Below, one piece after another: positions 17,569-27,013 of a DNA stretch of 43,255 nt (position 1 is the stretch's first letter; the number at the start of each line of letters is the position of its first letter). The position numbers and the translations under genes are program-made. Source of the DNA: Brenneria bubanii. Lineage in GTDB: Bacteria > Pseudomonadota > Gammaproteobacteria > Enterobacterales > Enterobacteriaceae. The notes beneath the pieces are model-generated. The model saw only the letters and a program-made list of their open reading frames with translations, searched no databases and was not told the origin of the DNA. The DNA lies in assembly GCF_022378355.1 (NCBI RefSeq), contig NZ_JAKMAJ010000021.1, forward strand, positions 1 to 43,255. Direction: 5' to 3'.

Positions 17569-20187
17569 ATGCAGTCGCTAATCCCTATACATTGCCGCCT
17601 GAATCCGCTATGTCAGGCGATTATATTGAGCATCGCGCTCCCATTTGGCGGCGCATCGGCTGAAGAGTATTTTAATCCGTCGTTTCTATCAAACGACCCG
17701 TCCTCGGTTGCCGATTTATCGCGTTTCGAACGTGGCGAAGGGCAGCCACCCGGTATTTACCGGGTAGATATTTATATTAATGACGAGTTTGCCACTTCCC
17801 GAGATATCTCTTTTCACGCCAAGCCGGCGGCAGCGAAAAATGCCGCGTCGGCAACAGATAATACCGGGCTGGAAGCCTGTCTGACGCGGGCGTTGCTGAC
17901 GGAACTTAACGTCAGCGTAAACGCCACCGCCGACAACGGGCAGGTTTCCAACGATAAATGCATCGCGCTGGCGACGGCGATTCCCGATGCCAGCAGTACC
18001 TTCAATTTCGAGCAGCAACGCCTTTATCTCAGCGTACCGCAAGTCGCGTTATCGCATAGCGGGCGTGGCTATATTCCACCGGAGCAGTGGGATGACGGTA
18101 TTACTACCGCCTTGCTCAATTACCATTTTACCGGGAGCAACACCTCCGGCGACAGCACAAGCAACAATAACTATTTTCTCAATTTAGACAGTGGAATTAA
18201 CTGGCGGGGCTGGCGCTTACGCGATTTCTCGACCTGGAGCTATAACCAGCAGCATAACGTCCGCAACAGCGAGTGGCAGCACGTCAGCACTTATTTACAA
18301 CATGCGATTACGCCATGGCGCAGTCAGGTAACGATTGGCGATAGCACCACCACCGGCGAAGTATTCGATAGCCTCGGCTTTCGCGGCGTACAGTTGGCAT
18401 CCGACGATAACATGCTGCCGGACAGTTTGCGTGGGTTCGCTCCGACGATTCGCGGCATCGCCAAAACCAATGCCCGCGTGACTATCCGACAGAACGGCTA
18501 TGTCATTTATCAGGCGTACGTCGCGCCCGGCGCCTTTGTCATCAACGATTTATATCCCACCTCATCCAGCGGTGACTTGCAGGTGACGGTTACCGAAAAC
18601 GATAACAGCGTCAATAGCTTTACCTTGCCTTATTCTGCCGTACCGCTGCTGCAACGTGAAGGCCATGTTAAATACGCCGTTACGATGGCGGAATACCGTA
18701 GCAACCTCAGTCAGCAGGATAAGCCGAAATTCGCACAAGGCACTTTGGTTTGGGGCTTGCCGCACGGCACGACGCTGTATGGGGGGAGCCAATTATCGGA
18801 AGACTATAAATCGGCGGCATTAGGCGCCGGTCAGAATTTAGGCTATTGGGGGGCGCTCTCTTTAGACGTCACGCAGGCCCATACCCAACTGGCGGACGGC
18901 AGCGAACATGACGGACAGTCGGCTCGATTCCTGTACGCCAAATCGCTTAATGACTACGGCACCAACTTCCAACTGCTTGGCTATCGCTACTCGACCAAAG
19001 GCTTCTTTACGCTGGATGAATCCAGCTACAGGAATATGCGCGGCTACACCATCGATGATTCGGTAACCGATCGCATTGTCTACCGTGACTACTACGACCT
19101 GCGCCACGCCAAGAAAAGTCAGATGCAAATCAACATTTCTCAGCAATTGGCCGAAGGCATGGGCTCGATATTCTTCTCCGCCAACCGTCAGACGTATTGG
19201 CAAAGCGACAGCACCAACGAGCTATGGCAGTTGGGATACAGCGGCAGCTATAACAACATCAGCTATAACCTGACTTACAGCTACAACAAAAGCCAGGCGT
19301 TTGACGATAGCGATAGGATGGTGTCCTTCAATCTTTCATTGCCGTTGGGCCAGTGGCTCAGCCCGGCGAAAAGCAAAGGCATATTCAGCAACGCCAGCAA
19401 CAGTACCTACGCGACGTATAACGCCACTACCGACAATCATCATCGCACCGTTCATCAGGCCGGCGTCAGCGGTACGCTGCTGGAGGATAATAACCTCAAT
19501 TACAGCGTTCGACAGGGCTATGGCAATAAAAACGTCGGCTACAGCGGCGGGGCTGATCTTAATTACCAGGGCGCTTACGGCAATAGCAACATCGGTTACA
19601 ACTACTACCGCAATTACCATCAGGTGAACTATGGGGTCAACGGCGGCATTGTCGCCCATGCTGACGGCGTTACGCTCAGCCAGCCGCTGGGCGATACCAA
19701 CGTATTGATCAAGGCGCCCGGCGCCAAAGATGTCAAGCTGCTCAATACCACCGGGATTCATACCGACTGGCGCGGTTATGCGGTGATCCCTTATGCCAGC
19801 GTGTATCGCGCCAATCGCATCGCGCTGGATATCAATTCGCTGAAAACCAATACCGAGATCGACAACGGCATCGTGAGCGTCGTGCCGACGCGCGGCGCAT
19901 TGGTGCGGGCGGATTTCCATGCCCACGTGGGGGGCCGCGCCTTGATTACCCTGTTGCAACCGGATGGAAAATCGGTGCCCTTCGGCGCGCAGGTTAAGCG
20001 TACCGATAGTGATTACACCAGCATTGTCGGCGACAACGGCCAGGTATTCCTGTCGGGATTGCCGAACAAGGGATCGCTCAAGGTTGAATGGGGCAGCGGC
20101 GCGCAGCAGCAGTGTCTGGTCGACTATACGCTGCCGAACGGCAGTGAGAATCAACCGATAACTTACGCCAAAGCCGGATGTAAATGA
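17569..20187 (+). CDS. fimbrial outer-membrane usher (FimD/PapC family)
   Basis: An 872-residue usher with a signal peptide ending near GASA and the mature start EEYFNPSFLS typical of FimD-like ushers. Domains in order are the N-terminal periplasmic domain with a Cys pair, the 24-strand barrel with plug, and two C-terminal domains ending in a Cys pair (QQCLVDY and GCK). It forms the secretion pore and orders subunit assembly. It has full length for the family. It follows the chaperone by about 100 nt and its stop overlaps a possible ATG (20184) of the next frame. Confidence 0.94.
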   Translation: MQSLIPIHCRLNPLCQAIILSIALPFGGASAEEYFNPSFLSNDPSSVADLSRFERGEGQPPGIYRVDIYINDEFATSRDISFHAKPAAAKNAASATDNTGLEACLTRALLTELNVSVNATADNGQVSNDKCIALATAIPDASSTFNFEQQRLYLSVPQVALSHSGRGYIPPEQWDDGITTALLNYHFTGSNTSGDSTSNNNYFLNLDSGINWRGWRLRDFSTWSYNQQHNVRNSEWQHVSTYLQHAITPWRSQVTIGDSTTTGEVFDSLGFRGVQLASDDNMLPDSLRGFAPTIRGIAKTNARVTIRQNGYVIYQAYVAPGAFVINDLYPTSSSGDLQVTVTENDNSVNSFTLPYSAVPLLQREGHVKYAVTMAEYRSNLSQQDKPKFAQGTLVWGLPHGTTLYGGSQLSEDYKSAALGAGQNLGYWGALSLDVTQAHTQLADGSEHDGQSARFLYAKSLNDYGTNFQLLGYRYSTKGFFTLDESSYRNMRGYTIDDSVTDRIVYRDYYDLRHAKKSQMQINISQQLAEGMGSIFFSANRQTYWQSDSTNELWQLGYSGSYNNISYNLTYSYNKSQAFDDSDRMVSFNLSLPLGQWLSPAKSKGIFSNASNSTYATYNATTDNHHRTVHQAGVSGTLLEDNNLNYSVRQGYGNKNVGYSGGADLNYQGAYGNSNIGYNYYRNYHQVNYGVNGGIVAHADGVTLSQPLGDTNVLIKAPGAKDVKLLNTTGIHTDWRGYAVIPYASVYRANRIALDINSLKTNTEIDNGIVSVVPTRGALVRADFHAHVGGRALITLLQPDGKSVPFGAQVKRTDSDYTSIVGDNGQVFLSGLPNKGSLKVEWGSGAQQQCLVDYTLPNGSENQPITYAKAGCK

Positions 20188-20221
20188 ACCAGAACCTTAA
20201 CAATGCAAGCACGGGTCGCGG

Positions 20222-20242
20222 CGCTGCCGCCGAACGGCAGCG
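20222..20242 (+). promoter_or_regulatory. intercistronic hairpin between usher and first tip adhesin
   Basis: CGCTGCCG (20222-20229) and CGGCAGCG (20235-20242) form a perfect 8-bp stem with a CCGAA loop, with no U-run behind it. It could stabilise mRNA or lower expression of the tip genes relative to upstream genes. Confidence 0.4.
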
Positions 20243-20282
20243 GAAATCAATCAACGATATTGCCATTAGAAGCGAAACGCTA

Positions 20283-21332
20283 ATGAAACAGTTTGTGAAA
20301 AAAACGCTCAACGCCGTGCGCGGCAATGCGCTTTGGTTAACGCTGGCGGCAGGCGCGCTGGGATTGCCACAGCTAGGGTGGGCTGCGCAGTGCAGTACGG
20401 TCAGCGGTTCGCCGACTACCTATAACTTTGCTTATACCATCTCCTCCACCCAGAACTATACCGGTTATGAGACCGGATGGAAGGATGAAACCGCATCAGG
20501 ATCGTCGGCGATCGGCGGCGCGTGCAAAGGCGGACCCGACACCTATTTTACCTCAACGGTCGGGCCGTCGCTGACCTTCGCGGTAGCCGAAGGCGATACC
20601 AAATGGTACGACATCGGCGGGAATGATTACCTGCAGGTCGCCTCGCAGATCGGTATCAATAACGTCAGTCTGGGACAGCTTGTCTACCAGTATGTCCCTT
20701 TTACCGACGTCAACAACAATTGCCAGGGGCGCTGCGGTTCGACGCTGGCCAGCGGCAGCCGCGTACGGGTTAACTTCCGCATCAAGCGGCCGTTCGTCGG
20801 GATTACCACCATCTCATCTATTCCTATCTTCTACTTGTACGCCAACCAGGGCGGAACCGGCCTGGGCACCGGCACCCCGATAGCGGTGGGCTATCTGAGC
20901 GGCACGGTCACGGTGCCGCAAAGTTGTGAGTTGAATGCCGGGCAAATCATCGCCATCGATTTCGGCACCGTCTCGACCGGCGCGTTCAAAACCGCAGGTC
21001 AAATAGCGGAGGGCGTGTCGCCCGTCAGCAAAACCATCGGCATTCAATGCAAGGGCATCGAAGCGCAAACCAGCCTATCGCTGCGGGTGCAGGCTGATAG
21101 CGTGAAGGACAATATGATTATCTCCGATAACGCCGATATCGGATTCGTCATCACCGACGGCAGCAACAATCCGCTGACGCCCAATACGCTGTCCAGCGTG
21201 ATTCCATTCGTTCTCGACGATAGCGCCAGCGCCAGCGTCAAGATTGGCGCTTATCCGGTCAGCGTGACCGGCCAGACGCCGGCAGTCGGTCTGGCGACCG
21301 GTAAAGGCTATTTGCGTGTCGACTTCTACTAA
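20283..21332 (+). CDS. two-domain fimbrial tip adhesin, copy 1
   Basis: A 349-residue secreted protein with a signal peptide ending about GWA, an N-terminal receptor-binding-like domain (about residues 35-200, rich in Tyr, Gly and Cys) and a C-terminal pilin domain beginning near GTVTVPQSC. This is the FimH-type plan for a tip adhesin. The ATG at 20283 gives a clean signal peptide and matches the start of its paralogue at 21964; an alternative ATG at 20184 overlaps the usher stop by 4 nt and would add 33 residues before the signal. It is clearly paralogous to the adhesin at 21964, sharing YDIxGNDYLQVASQI and the whole pilin domain. The ligand is unknown. Confidence 0.8.
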   Translation: MKQFVKKTLNAVRGNALWLTLAAGALGLPQLGWAAQCSTVSGSPTTYNFAYTISSTQNYTGYETGWKDETASGSSAIGGACKGGPDTYFTSTVGPSLTFAVAEGDTKWYDIGGNDYLQVASQIGINNVSLGQLVYQYVPFTDVNNNCQGRCGSTLASGSRVRVNFRIKRPFVGITTISSIPIFYLYANQGGTGLGTGTPIAVGYLSGTVTVPQSCELNAGQIIAIDFGTVSTGAFKTAGQIAEGVSPVSKTIGIQCKGIEAQTSLSLRVQADSVKDNMIISDNADIGFVITDGSNNPLTPNTLSSVIPFVLDDSASASVKIGAYPVSVTGQTPAVGLATGKGYLRVDFY

Positions 21333-21346
21333 CAGGAGAAATTCAG

Positions 21347-21916
21347 GTGAACCCTCCTTTACCTAACTGCTCGATGGCTCGCGCCTGCGGCCGTCAAGGC
21401 TTGAAATTTGGCGGCGCGCTGTTGCTGGCCGCACTGGCGTCGTCCGCCGAGGCGGATCTGGGACTGACGAATATGCAATTGACCGTTACGGTCGTGGCCA
21501 ATAGTTGCATCGTTAGCCAGGATAGCGTCAATAAAACCGTGGACTTGGGCAGTTGGGCCAGTAAGCAGTTTATCGGCGTGCAGAAAAGTCCGGAAGCGAC
21601 GCCTTTCCAGATTAATCTGGAGAGTTGCGCTGCGGCGGCGACCGGCGTACAGGTCACCTTTTCCGGCACTCAGGACTCGACAGACAACACCATGCTGGCA
21701 TTGAACAGCGATAGCACCGCGACTAACCTCGCGGTGGAAATTTTGGACAAAGATCGCAATCAAATTCCACTCGGTCAGGCGAGCGAAATTTATCCATTGA
21801 CCGCCAATGCCAGTAGCGCATCGCTGATGTTCTATGGGCAGTATGTACGAACAGGCGCCGCGGTAACGCCGGGTTCTGCCAATGCCGATGCGACCTTTAC
21901 GCTGAGTTATCAGTGA
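21347..21916 (+). CDS. minor fimbrial subunit, copy 1
   Basis: A 189-residue pilin-like protein with a signal peptide ending near SSAEA, a Cys pair (NSCIVS and ESCAAA) and the C-terminal motif PGSANADATFTLSYQ. It is probably a tip or adaptor pilin. The start is a GTG at 21347 behind AGGAG (21334-21338). It lies 14 nt after adhesin copy 1 and is paralogous to the pilin at 23024. Confidence 0.85.
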   Translation: MNPPLPNCSMARACGRQGLKFGGALLLAALASSAEADLGLTNMQLTVTVVANSCIVSQDSVNKTVDLGSWASKQFIGVQKSPEATPFQINLESCAAAATGVQVTFSGTQDSTDNTMLALNSDSTATNLAVEILDKDRNQIPLGQASEIYPLTANASSASLMFYGQYVRTGAAVTPGSANADATFTLSYQ

Positions 21917-21963
21917 GCGGCGAGAGTAACAAACGGCGGACAACCCATGCTAAGGGAGTATTA

Positions 21964-23010
21964 ATGAAAAGAAAAATGATAGCGCTAGTTAAATTTATCA
22001 GGGGCAAAAAGTGGTGGTTAACCCTGGCGACGCTGTGGTTTTTGTTGCCGCAGCTGGCCTTTGCCGTTCAGTGTAATACTGCGACAGGTTCGCCCGTGAG
22101 CTATGATTTTAATTTCCAGTTCTCTTCACAGCAAAACTATGTCGGTTATACCACCGGCTGGAACCAGAAAACCGACAGCGGCTCATACACCATAAGCGGC
22201 GGGTGCAATAATAAAGATACCGTCTATTACACCGCTCAGGCCGGCGCCGGACTGAGCTATTCTTTCAACGACGGTTCCGCTAACTGGTACGATATTACCG
22301 GCAATGACTATTTGCAGGTCGCTTCGCAAATCTACGTGTATAACGCGTCAGGCGGCAGCACCTACCATAATGTGCCTTTTGTCGACCTATCCAATAACTG
22401 TAATGGGAAATGCGGCGGCACGGCGACCACCGGCAGCCGGGTGCAGGTCAGTTTTCGTATCAAACGGAAATTTGTCGGCGTGACAACGTTGCCCTCCATT
22501 CCCATCTTTTACGTCTATGGCAATCAGGGCAGTACGGGACAGGGTACGGGGTCGCCTCTGGTGGTGGGGTACCTGAGCGGCACGGTGACGGTACCGCAAA
22601 GCTGTACGCTGAATTCCGGGCAGGTGGTTTCCATCGATTTCGGCAATATCTCCACCGGCGCCTTTACCACGGCGGGCAGCAAGCCCGATGGCGTGCAAAC
22701 GGCCACCCGTACCATCGGCATCGCCTGTAACGGTATTGCCGCCCAGACCAATCTTTCGTTACGCGTTCAGGCAGATACGGCATCCGGTAATGCGATCGTC
22801 TCTGATAACAGCGATGTCGGTTTCGTGGTTACCGATAGCAGCAATAGTCCGCTGACGCCGAACGATCTTGCCAGCGTGCTGCCCTTTACGCTGGATGATA
22901 ACGACAGCGCCAACGTGACGATCACCGCTTATCCGGTCAGCGTAACCGGCAATAAGCCGCAGGCGGGCGTCGTGACCGCGTTGGCTTACCTGCGTGTCGA
23001 TTTCGACTAA
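21964..23010 (+). CDS. two-domain fimbrial tip adhesin, copy 2
   Basis: A 348-residue paralogue of the adhesin at 20283, with a signal peptide ending LAFA, an N-terminal binding-like domain and a C-terminal pilin domain from GTVTVPQSC. The ATG at 21964 has GGGAG just upstream. The pilin domain and the domain linker (KRKFVGVTTLPSIPIFYVYG) are well conserved between copies, while the front of the binding domain differs more, for instance in loops and charges. Two tip adhesins in one operon may allow two binding specificities on alternative tips. Confidence 0.8.
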   Translation: MKRKMIALVKFIRGKKWWLTLATLWFLLPQLAFAVQCNTATGSPVSYDFNFQFSSQQNYVGYTTGWNQKTDSGSYTISGGCNNKDTVYYTAQAGAGLSYSFNDGSANWYDITGNDYLQVASQIYVYNASGGSTYHNVPFVDLSNNCNGKCGGTATTGSRVQVSFRIKRKFVGVTTLPSIPIFYVYGNQGSTGQGTGSPLVVGYLSGTVTVPQSCTLNSGQVVSIDFGNISTGAFTTAGSKPDGVQTATRTIGIACNGIAAQTNLSLRVQADTASGNAIVSDNSDVGFVVTDSSNSPLTPNDLASVLPFTLDDNDSANVTITAYPVSVTGNKPQAGVVTALAYLRVDFD

Positions 23011-23023
23011 GGGGAAAAGCGCC

Positions 23024-23578
23024 ATGAGATTATCGGATGCTTTGCGCCTTCGCGCGCCGACCCCGTATCTGTCGTTGATGCTCGGGCTGTGGTGTAGTCT
23101 GCCGTCCGCGCAGGCGGAGTTGGGGACAACGAACATGCAGCTTACCGCGACGCTGGTGTCGAACAGTTGCTCGGTCAGCGTGGCCTCGCAGGAACAGACC
23201 GTCAATATGGGAATCCTGGCGACAAAGGCGTTTTCCGCAGGAAAAGCGGGGGCGGATCCGGTCCGGTTCAATATTAATCTTGAAAGCTGCGGTTCGGCCG
23301 TTTCTTCGGTCTCCGCCACGTTTTCCGGCACCGCGGATGCCAATGACGCAACGCTGCTGGCGTTAAATGCCGACAGCGTCGCGACGCATGTCGGTATCGC
23401 CATTCTGGATAAGGACCGCAATCGTATTCCGATTGGCAATGCCAGCGAACAATACCCGCTCACAGCCGGCGTCAGCAACGCGCAGTTGGTATTTTACGGT
23501 CAGTATGTGGCGACGCAGAACAACGTCACGCCGGGGTCGGCCAACGGCGACGCCACCTTCACTTTGAATTATGAATAA
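23024..23578 (+). CDS. minor fimbrial subunit, copy 2
   Basis: A 184-residue pilin-like protein, paralogue of the one at 21347, sharing the opening after the signal peptide (LGxTNMQLT), the NSC/ESC cysteines, AILDKDRNRIP and the ending PGSANGDATFTLNYE. AGGGGA precedes the ATG at 23024. It starts 13 nt after adhesin copy 2. Its last 20 nt overlap the 3' end of the convergent AraC-type gene. Confidence 0.85.
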   Translation: MRLSDALRLRAPTPYLSLMLGLWCSLPSAQAELGTTNMQLTATLVSNSCSVSVASQEQTVNMGILATKAFSAGKAGADPVRFNINLESCGSAVSSVSATFSGTADANDATLLALNADSVATHVGIAILDKDRNRIPIGNASEQYPLTAGVSNAQLVFYGQYVATQNNVTPGSANGDATFTLNYE

Positions 23579-24350
23579 ACGGCGATTCGGCGGTCGTCCA
23601 ATGGCGGTCGCGATCGGCATCGCGGGCAAAATAACCGCCGGGCGTGACCCCAAAGCGTTGACGAAAAACGGCAATGTACGCGCTGACATTCTCATAACCG
23701 CAGGCCGCGGCAACGTTGCCGACGGGATCGCCGTTGGCCAGCAACGCCAATGAGCGCAGCAGGCGGGCTTGCTGACGCCAGCGGGCAAAATTGATCCCCG
23801 TCTGGGCGAGGAAAAGCCGGCTTAACGAGCGGGCGCTCAGTCCCCCCCAAGCGGCCCAGTCTGCCTGAGTGCGGGCATCGGCCGGATTTTCCAGTATTTC
23901 GCGCGCGATCTTCAGCGCCCGGCTGTCATTCGGCAGCGGCAGGTGCGAAGGTATCGCCGGGGCGGATAACAGCTCGTCTATCAGTACCTGAATCAGACGC
24001 TGATGTTTTTCCATCATGGGAGAGAATTCCAGTTCGGCGATGCGTTCCACCAATGCCTGTAGCAGCGGATTGGCGCTGAAAATTCGCGGCGCGCCGGGGA
24101 GCTCCCGGCAATATTCCGCCGCCAGATAGAGTCCCACTCCCGTCATATGGCCGAAGGCGCATGCCCGATGAGGCATATGCGGCGGAAACCAGCCAAGACA
24201 ACCTGCCGTCAACGCCCATTGTTGTTCCGGCGTCTCAAGCGCAATCATCCCTTGGTTTAACCAGTAAAGCTGACCGGCTTCATGCTGGTGCCAGGGCGTG
24301 AGGGCTTTTTTCGCATGCGCCAGTTTTTCGCTGCGGATAACGTTCGTCAT
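23559..24350 (-). CDS. AraC family transcriptional regulator
   Basis: A 263-residue regulator with an N-terminal cupin-like sensing domain (HQHEAGQLYWLNQG, PHMPHRA) and a C-terminal double helix-turn-helix of the AraC/XylS type (LSARSLSRLFLAQTG and VAAACGYENVSAYIAVFRQRFG). This arrangement occurs in regulators controlling an adjacent divergent gene; here that is the SnoaL-like gene 93 nt away. The C terminus runs 20 nt into the convergent fimbrial gene. The ligand is not evident. Confidence 0.88.
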   Translation of the reverse strand: MTNVIRSEKLAHAKKALTPWHQHEAGQLYWLNQGMIALETPEQQWALTAGCLGWFPPHMPHRACAFGHMTGVGLYLAAEYCRELPGAPRIFSANPLLQALVERIAELEFSPMMEKHQRLIQVLIDELLSAPAIPSHLPLPNDSRALKIAREILENPADARTQADWAAWGGLSARSLSRLFLAQTGINFARWRQQARLLRSLALLANGDPVGNVAAACGYENVSAYIAVFRQRFGVTPGGYFARDADRDRHWTTAESPFIHNSK

Positions 24351-24443
24351 GGCTGAAAATCATTATTAAATGTCAGAGTGTGGTTATTATGACATGCGCC
24401 GGCCGGGTTATCCTTTGCGTATTCACTCAACGGGGAGATAAAA

Positions 24444-24845
24444 ATGGTATTTTCAGCACGGCAACAGGTTATTCAGGCATTACATCAGACGATCGCCTCT
24501 CCCGTACATAACCCGGCGTTGATCGCCGAATTTTTCGACCAGGATTATGAGCAGTGGGTGGATGGCAATACCCTCGGCTATAACGATTTTTTGCATCATA
24601 TGGCGTTGTTGAAGCAGGTGACTCGGCGTATGTCGCTGACGATCCTGGCCGTGGCGGCGCAGGGAGACGATGTACTGACCCATCATTTGGTTGACGTTGA
24701 AAAGCCGGATGGCGCATGCAGCAGGATTCAGGTGTTCGCGCATTTTACGTTGAGGGAGCAGCGAATCTATCGATGCAGCGAACTTACCCGCCAGCTTAGC
24801 GGCGATCATCATGATGCGGATTTAGGCGCGCGCATGCCCGCCTGA
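24444..24845 (+). CDS. SnoaL-like (NTF2-fold) protein
   Basis: A 133-residue protein of the NTF2-like fold, beginning with the usual amphipathic helix and EFFDQDYEQWVDGNTLGYNDFLHHM motif and ending in beta strands. Members include small cyclases, isomerases and many stress-related proteins of unknown role. A GGGGAG precedes the ATG. It is divergent from, and probably controlled by, the AraC-type gene. Confidence 0.7.
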   Translation: MVFSARQQVIQALHQTIASPVHNPALIAEFFDQDYEQWVDGNTLGYNDFLHHMALLKQVTRRMSLTILAVAAQGDDVLTHHLVDVEKPDGACSRIQVFAHFTLREQRIYRCSELTRQLSGDHHDADLGARMPA

Positions 24846-24977
24846 TGCTGACGGCGGCGGCCTGAGCGGCAATTTTCTCTCGCGGCGACCCTTGTGCATA
24901 TATCGCAATCGGGAAACCATGGCGACTAAGAGAGTAATGGCGGGGGAGGGGAGAATCCCGTTGTTTAATACGCGGAC

Positions 24978-25000
24978 GCCTCCCCCGACAAGGGGGAGGC
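24978..25000 (-). terminator. GC-rich hairpin after acuI
   Basis: GCCTCCCCC (24978-24986) and GGGGGAGGC (24992-25000) form a perfect 9-bp stem with a 5-nt loop, extended by GAC/GTC with a bulge. It lies 7 nt past the acuI stop. No clear U-run follows on the minus strand, so termination may be imperfect. Confidence 0.5.
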
Positions 25001-25006
25001 CGTCGA

Positions 25007-25984
25007 TTAATCGCTAACCTTTACCAGCGTTCGTCCCTGTATTTTATTGTGTAAAAAATCGGCGGCGGCGCTGACCGCTTCTTCCAATGTAATTTCTGTC
25101 GCCGCCTGTTGGTAGAAGCTTTTCGGCAATATTTCCGCCAGGCGGCGCCATATGTCTGCCCGGCGCGCGCCAGGAACCGAAACGGAGTCCACGCCCTGCA
25201 AACGGATATTGCGCAGGATAAACGGCATGACCGTGGTCGGCAGCGTAAACCCGCCTGCCAGACCGCAGGCGGCGACGCAACCGCCGTAATTGGTCTGCGC
25301 CAGGACTTTCGCCAAAACGGCGTCGCCCACGGTATCCACCGCGCCCGCCCATAGCTGTTTTTCAAGCGGTCGGGACTGGGTGAAATCGGCGCGCGCCAGG
25401 ATCTCCCCGGCGCCGAGGCGGCGCAGGTAATCATGCGTCGCTTCACGGCCGGTGACGGCCGCCACGCGATAGCCCAACGCGTGCAGTAAAGCCACCGCGG
25501 TGCTTCCTACCCCGCCGCTGGCGCCGGTGACCACAACGTTGCCGCTGTCCGGGGTGACGCCGGCTTCTTCCAGCGCCATAACGCACAGCATGGCGGTAAA
25601 GCCGGCTGTGCCGACGATCATCGCCTTGCGCTCATCCAGTCCGGCGGGTAAGGGCACCAGCCAGTCGCCCTTGACGCAGGCCTGCTGCGCCAAGCCGCCC
25701 CAGTGATTTTCACCAACGCCCCAGCCGGTCAATATCACCGATTGGCCGGGCGTGAAGCGGGGATCGTTGCTGCGGTTTACCCGGCCGGAAAAATCAATGC
25801 CCGGAATCATCGGAAACTGGCGGATAATTTTCCCTTTCCCGGTGATGGCCAACGCATCCTTGTAATTAAGACCGGACCAGTCGACATCCACCAACACCTC
25901 GCCGTCTTGCATTGGCGGAAGCGTGATATCTTTTACCTCAGCGGAGGTTTTATCTTCTTGCTGTTCAAGTACCAGAGCTCTCAT
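25007..25984 (-). CDS. acuI: acrylyl-CoA reductase (NADPH)
   Basis: A 325-residue medium-chain reductase nearly collinear with E. coli AcuI (YhdH), which reduces the toxic, reactive acrylyl-CoA to propionyl-CoA. The NADPH site is VVTGASGGVGSTA, and the family-specific stretches LNYKDALAITGKGKIIR and CVAACGLAGGFTLPTTVMP are intact. Like others of this group it has no zinc ligands. Cytosolic. It lies 82 nt behind the AcuR-type repressor, probably in one operon. Confidence 0.93.
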   Translation of the reverse strand: MRALVLEQQEDKTSAEVKDITLPPMQDGEVLVDVDWSGLNYKDALAITGKGKIIRQFPMIPGIDFSGRVNRSNDPRFTPGQSVILTGWGVGENHWGGLAQQACVKGDWLVPLPAGLDERKAMIVGTAGFTAMLCVMALEEAGVTPDSGNVVVTGASGGVGSTAVALLHALGYRVAAVTGREATHDYLRRLGAGEILARADFTQSRPLEKQLWAGAVDTVGDAVLAKVLAQTNYGGCVAACGLAGGFTLPTTVMPFILRNIRLQGVDSVSVPGARRADIWRRLAEILPKSFYQQAATEITLEEAVSAAADFLHNKIQGRTLVKVSD

Positions 25985-26066
25985 TAATAGCGCCTTTATA
26001 GTTTGACGCGTTTATCGCCCGGCCGGAGATGTTGCGCGATGGCCGGAAGGTAAATGCGTTGATGAA

Positions 26067-26804
26067 TCAAACACCACGTCCTGGTAAACATACGGGTGAT
26101 ACGTCTTCGTCACTGATATTGGTCGGAGAGTGCGCGTTGTCATTCTCCCGATGCTTGGTGTTGTTGGCCTGAATGCTTTGCAGAAAGAAAAACCAGAATT
26201 GTTGCAGCGGCTCCACCGAACGGAACAGCTTGGCGCGCATGACCGCGCCTTCCCAGCCGGACCAAAAGATCCGCGCAAGCGATAAAGAAGAGGTGGTGGT
26301 GACGATCTCGCCTGCCAGCCGTGCTTCTTCCAGGCATTGCGCCACGCGGCGTTCCCAGTCTTCCAGGATAGTTTTGAGCATGTCGGGGAAATCGTCGGGA
26401 AGCAGGGGCGACTCCTGCAACAGGTTGCCGACCAGACAGCCGCGCTTGAAATCATGACCGGCCATCGCCAAACCGGAATGGGTGACAAGGTTTTGCATTC
26501 GTTGCAACGGCGAAGATTGGGTGTTCAGTAAGTATTTATCCAGCCGGTGGGCGAAGAATGAACCGTAAGCCGTTATCACCGCGACGCCGAACGCGTGTTT
26601 GCTTGTGAAGTAATGATAAAAAGTGCCTTTCGGCACCGAAATGTTTTTGATCACCGCCTCAATGCCGGCGGACAGATAGCCGGTTTCGGTAATCACTTCC
26701 AGTCCTGAACGAATCAGCGCCTCTCGCGTATCGCTGAACTCGCGTTTCGCTTTGGGCGGTCGCCCCCGACGGGGCTTTATTTCAGCATTTGATTCGTCAT
26801 GCAT
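26067..26804 (-). CDS. acuR: TetR family regulator, AcuR type
   Basis: A 245-residue TetR-family protein with a basic front (KPRRGRPPKAKREF), a helix-turn-helix (VIKNISVPKGTFYHYFTSKHAFG, about residues 50-73) and a ligand-binding helical domain resembling AcuR, the acrylate-responsive repressor. It is directly upstream of acuI, the known partner. The last 25 or so residues after IQANN look like an unstructured extension. The start at 26804 has no visible Shine-Dalgarno, and a dyad with the look of a TetR operator lies only 4 nt upstream, so the gene is probably autoregulated. Confidence 0.82.
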   Translation of the reverse strand: MHDESNAEIKPRRGRPPKAKREFSDTREALIRSGLEVITETGYLSAGIEAVIKNISVPKGTFYHYFTSKHAFGVAVITAYGSFFAHRLDKYLLNTQSSPLQRMQNLVTHSGLAMAGHDFKRGCLVGNLLQESPLLPDDFPDMLKTILEDWERRVAQCLEEARLAGEIVTTTSSLSLARIFWSGWEGAVMRAKLFRSVEPLQQFWFFFLQSIQANNTKHRENDNAHSPTNISDEDVSPVCLPGRGV

Positions 26805-26807
26805 AAT

Positions 26808-26827
26808 TTAGACCGATTGGTTTTTAA
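26808..26827. promoter_or_regulatory. candidate AcuR operator
   Basis: TTAGACC (26808-26814), a 4-nt centre GATT, then GGTTTTTAA (26819-26827) form an imperfect dyad of the TAGACC...GGTCTA kind used by TetR-family repressors of the NemR/AcuR group. It lies immediately ahead of the acuR start codon. Confidence 0.5.
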
Positions 26828-26968
26828 TCATTGGAATCCTACGCCGAAATGTTAAATCAGGCAAGTAACGGAGCGGCGGAGATAAAGCATGGCTGGGACG
26901 CGTTCGGTAAAATTGACGGTTTTCCGCATGACGTTAGTCGTGATTTGATGAAAAAACAGGCGGAACCG

Positions 26969-26999
26969 GCGGGCCATGCGCAGAGACAGGGTGGCCCGC
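26969..26999. other. hairpin between acuR and lipoprotein genes
   Basis: GCGGGCCA (26969-26976) pairs perfectly with TGGCCCGC (26992-26999) around a 15-nt loop. The region 26830-27010 holds no gene. Confidence 0.4.
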
Positions 27000-27013
27000 T
27001 GGAGGAGGAGAAA

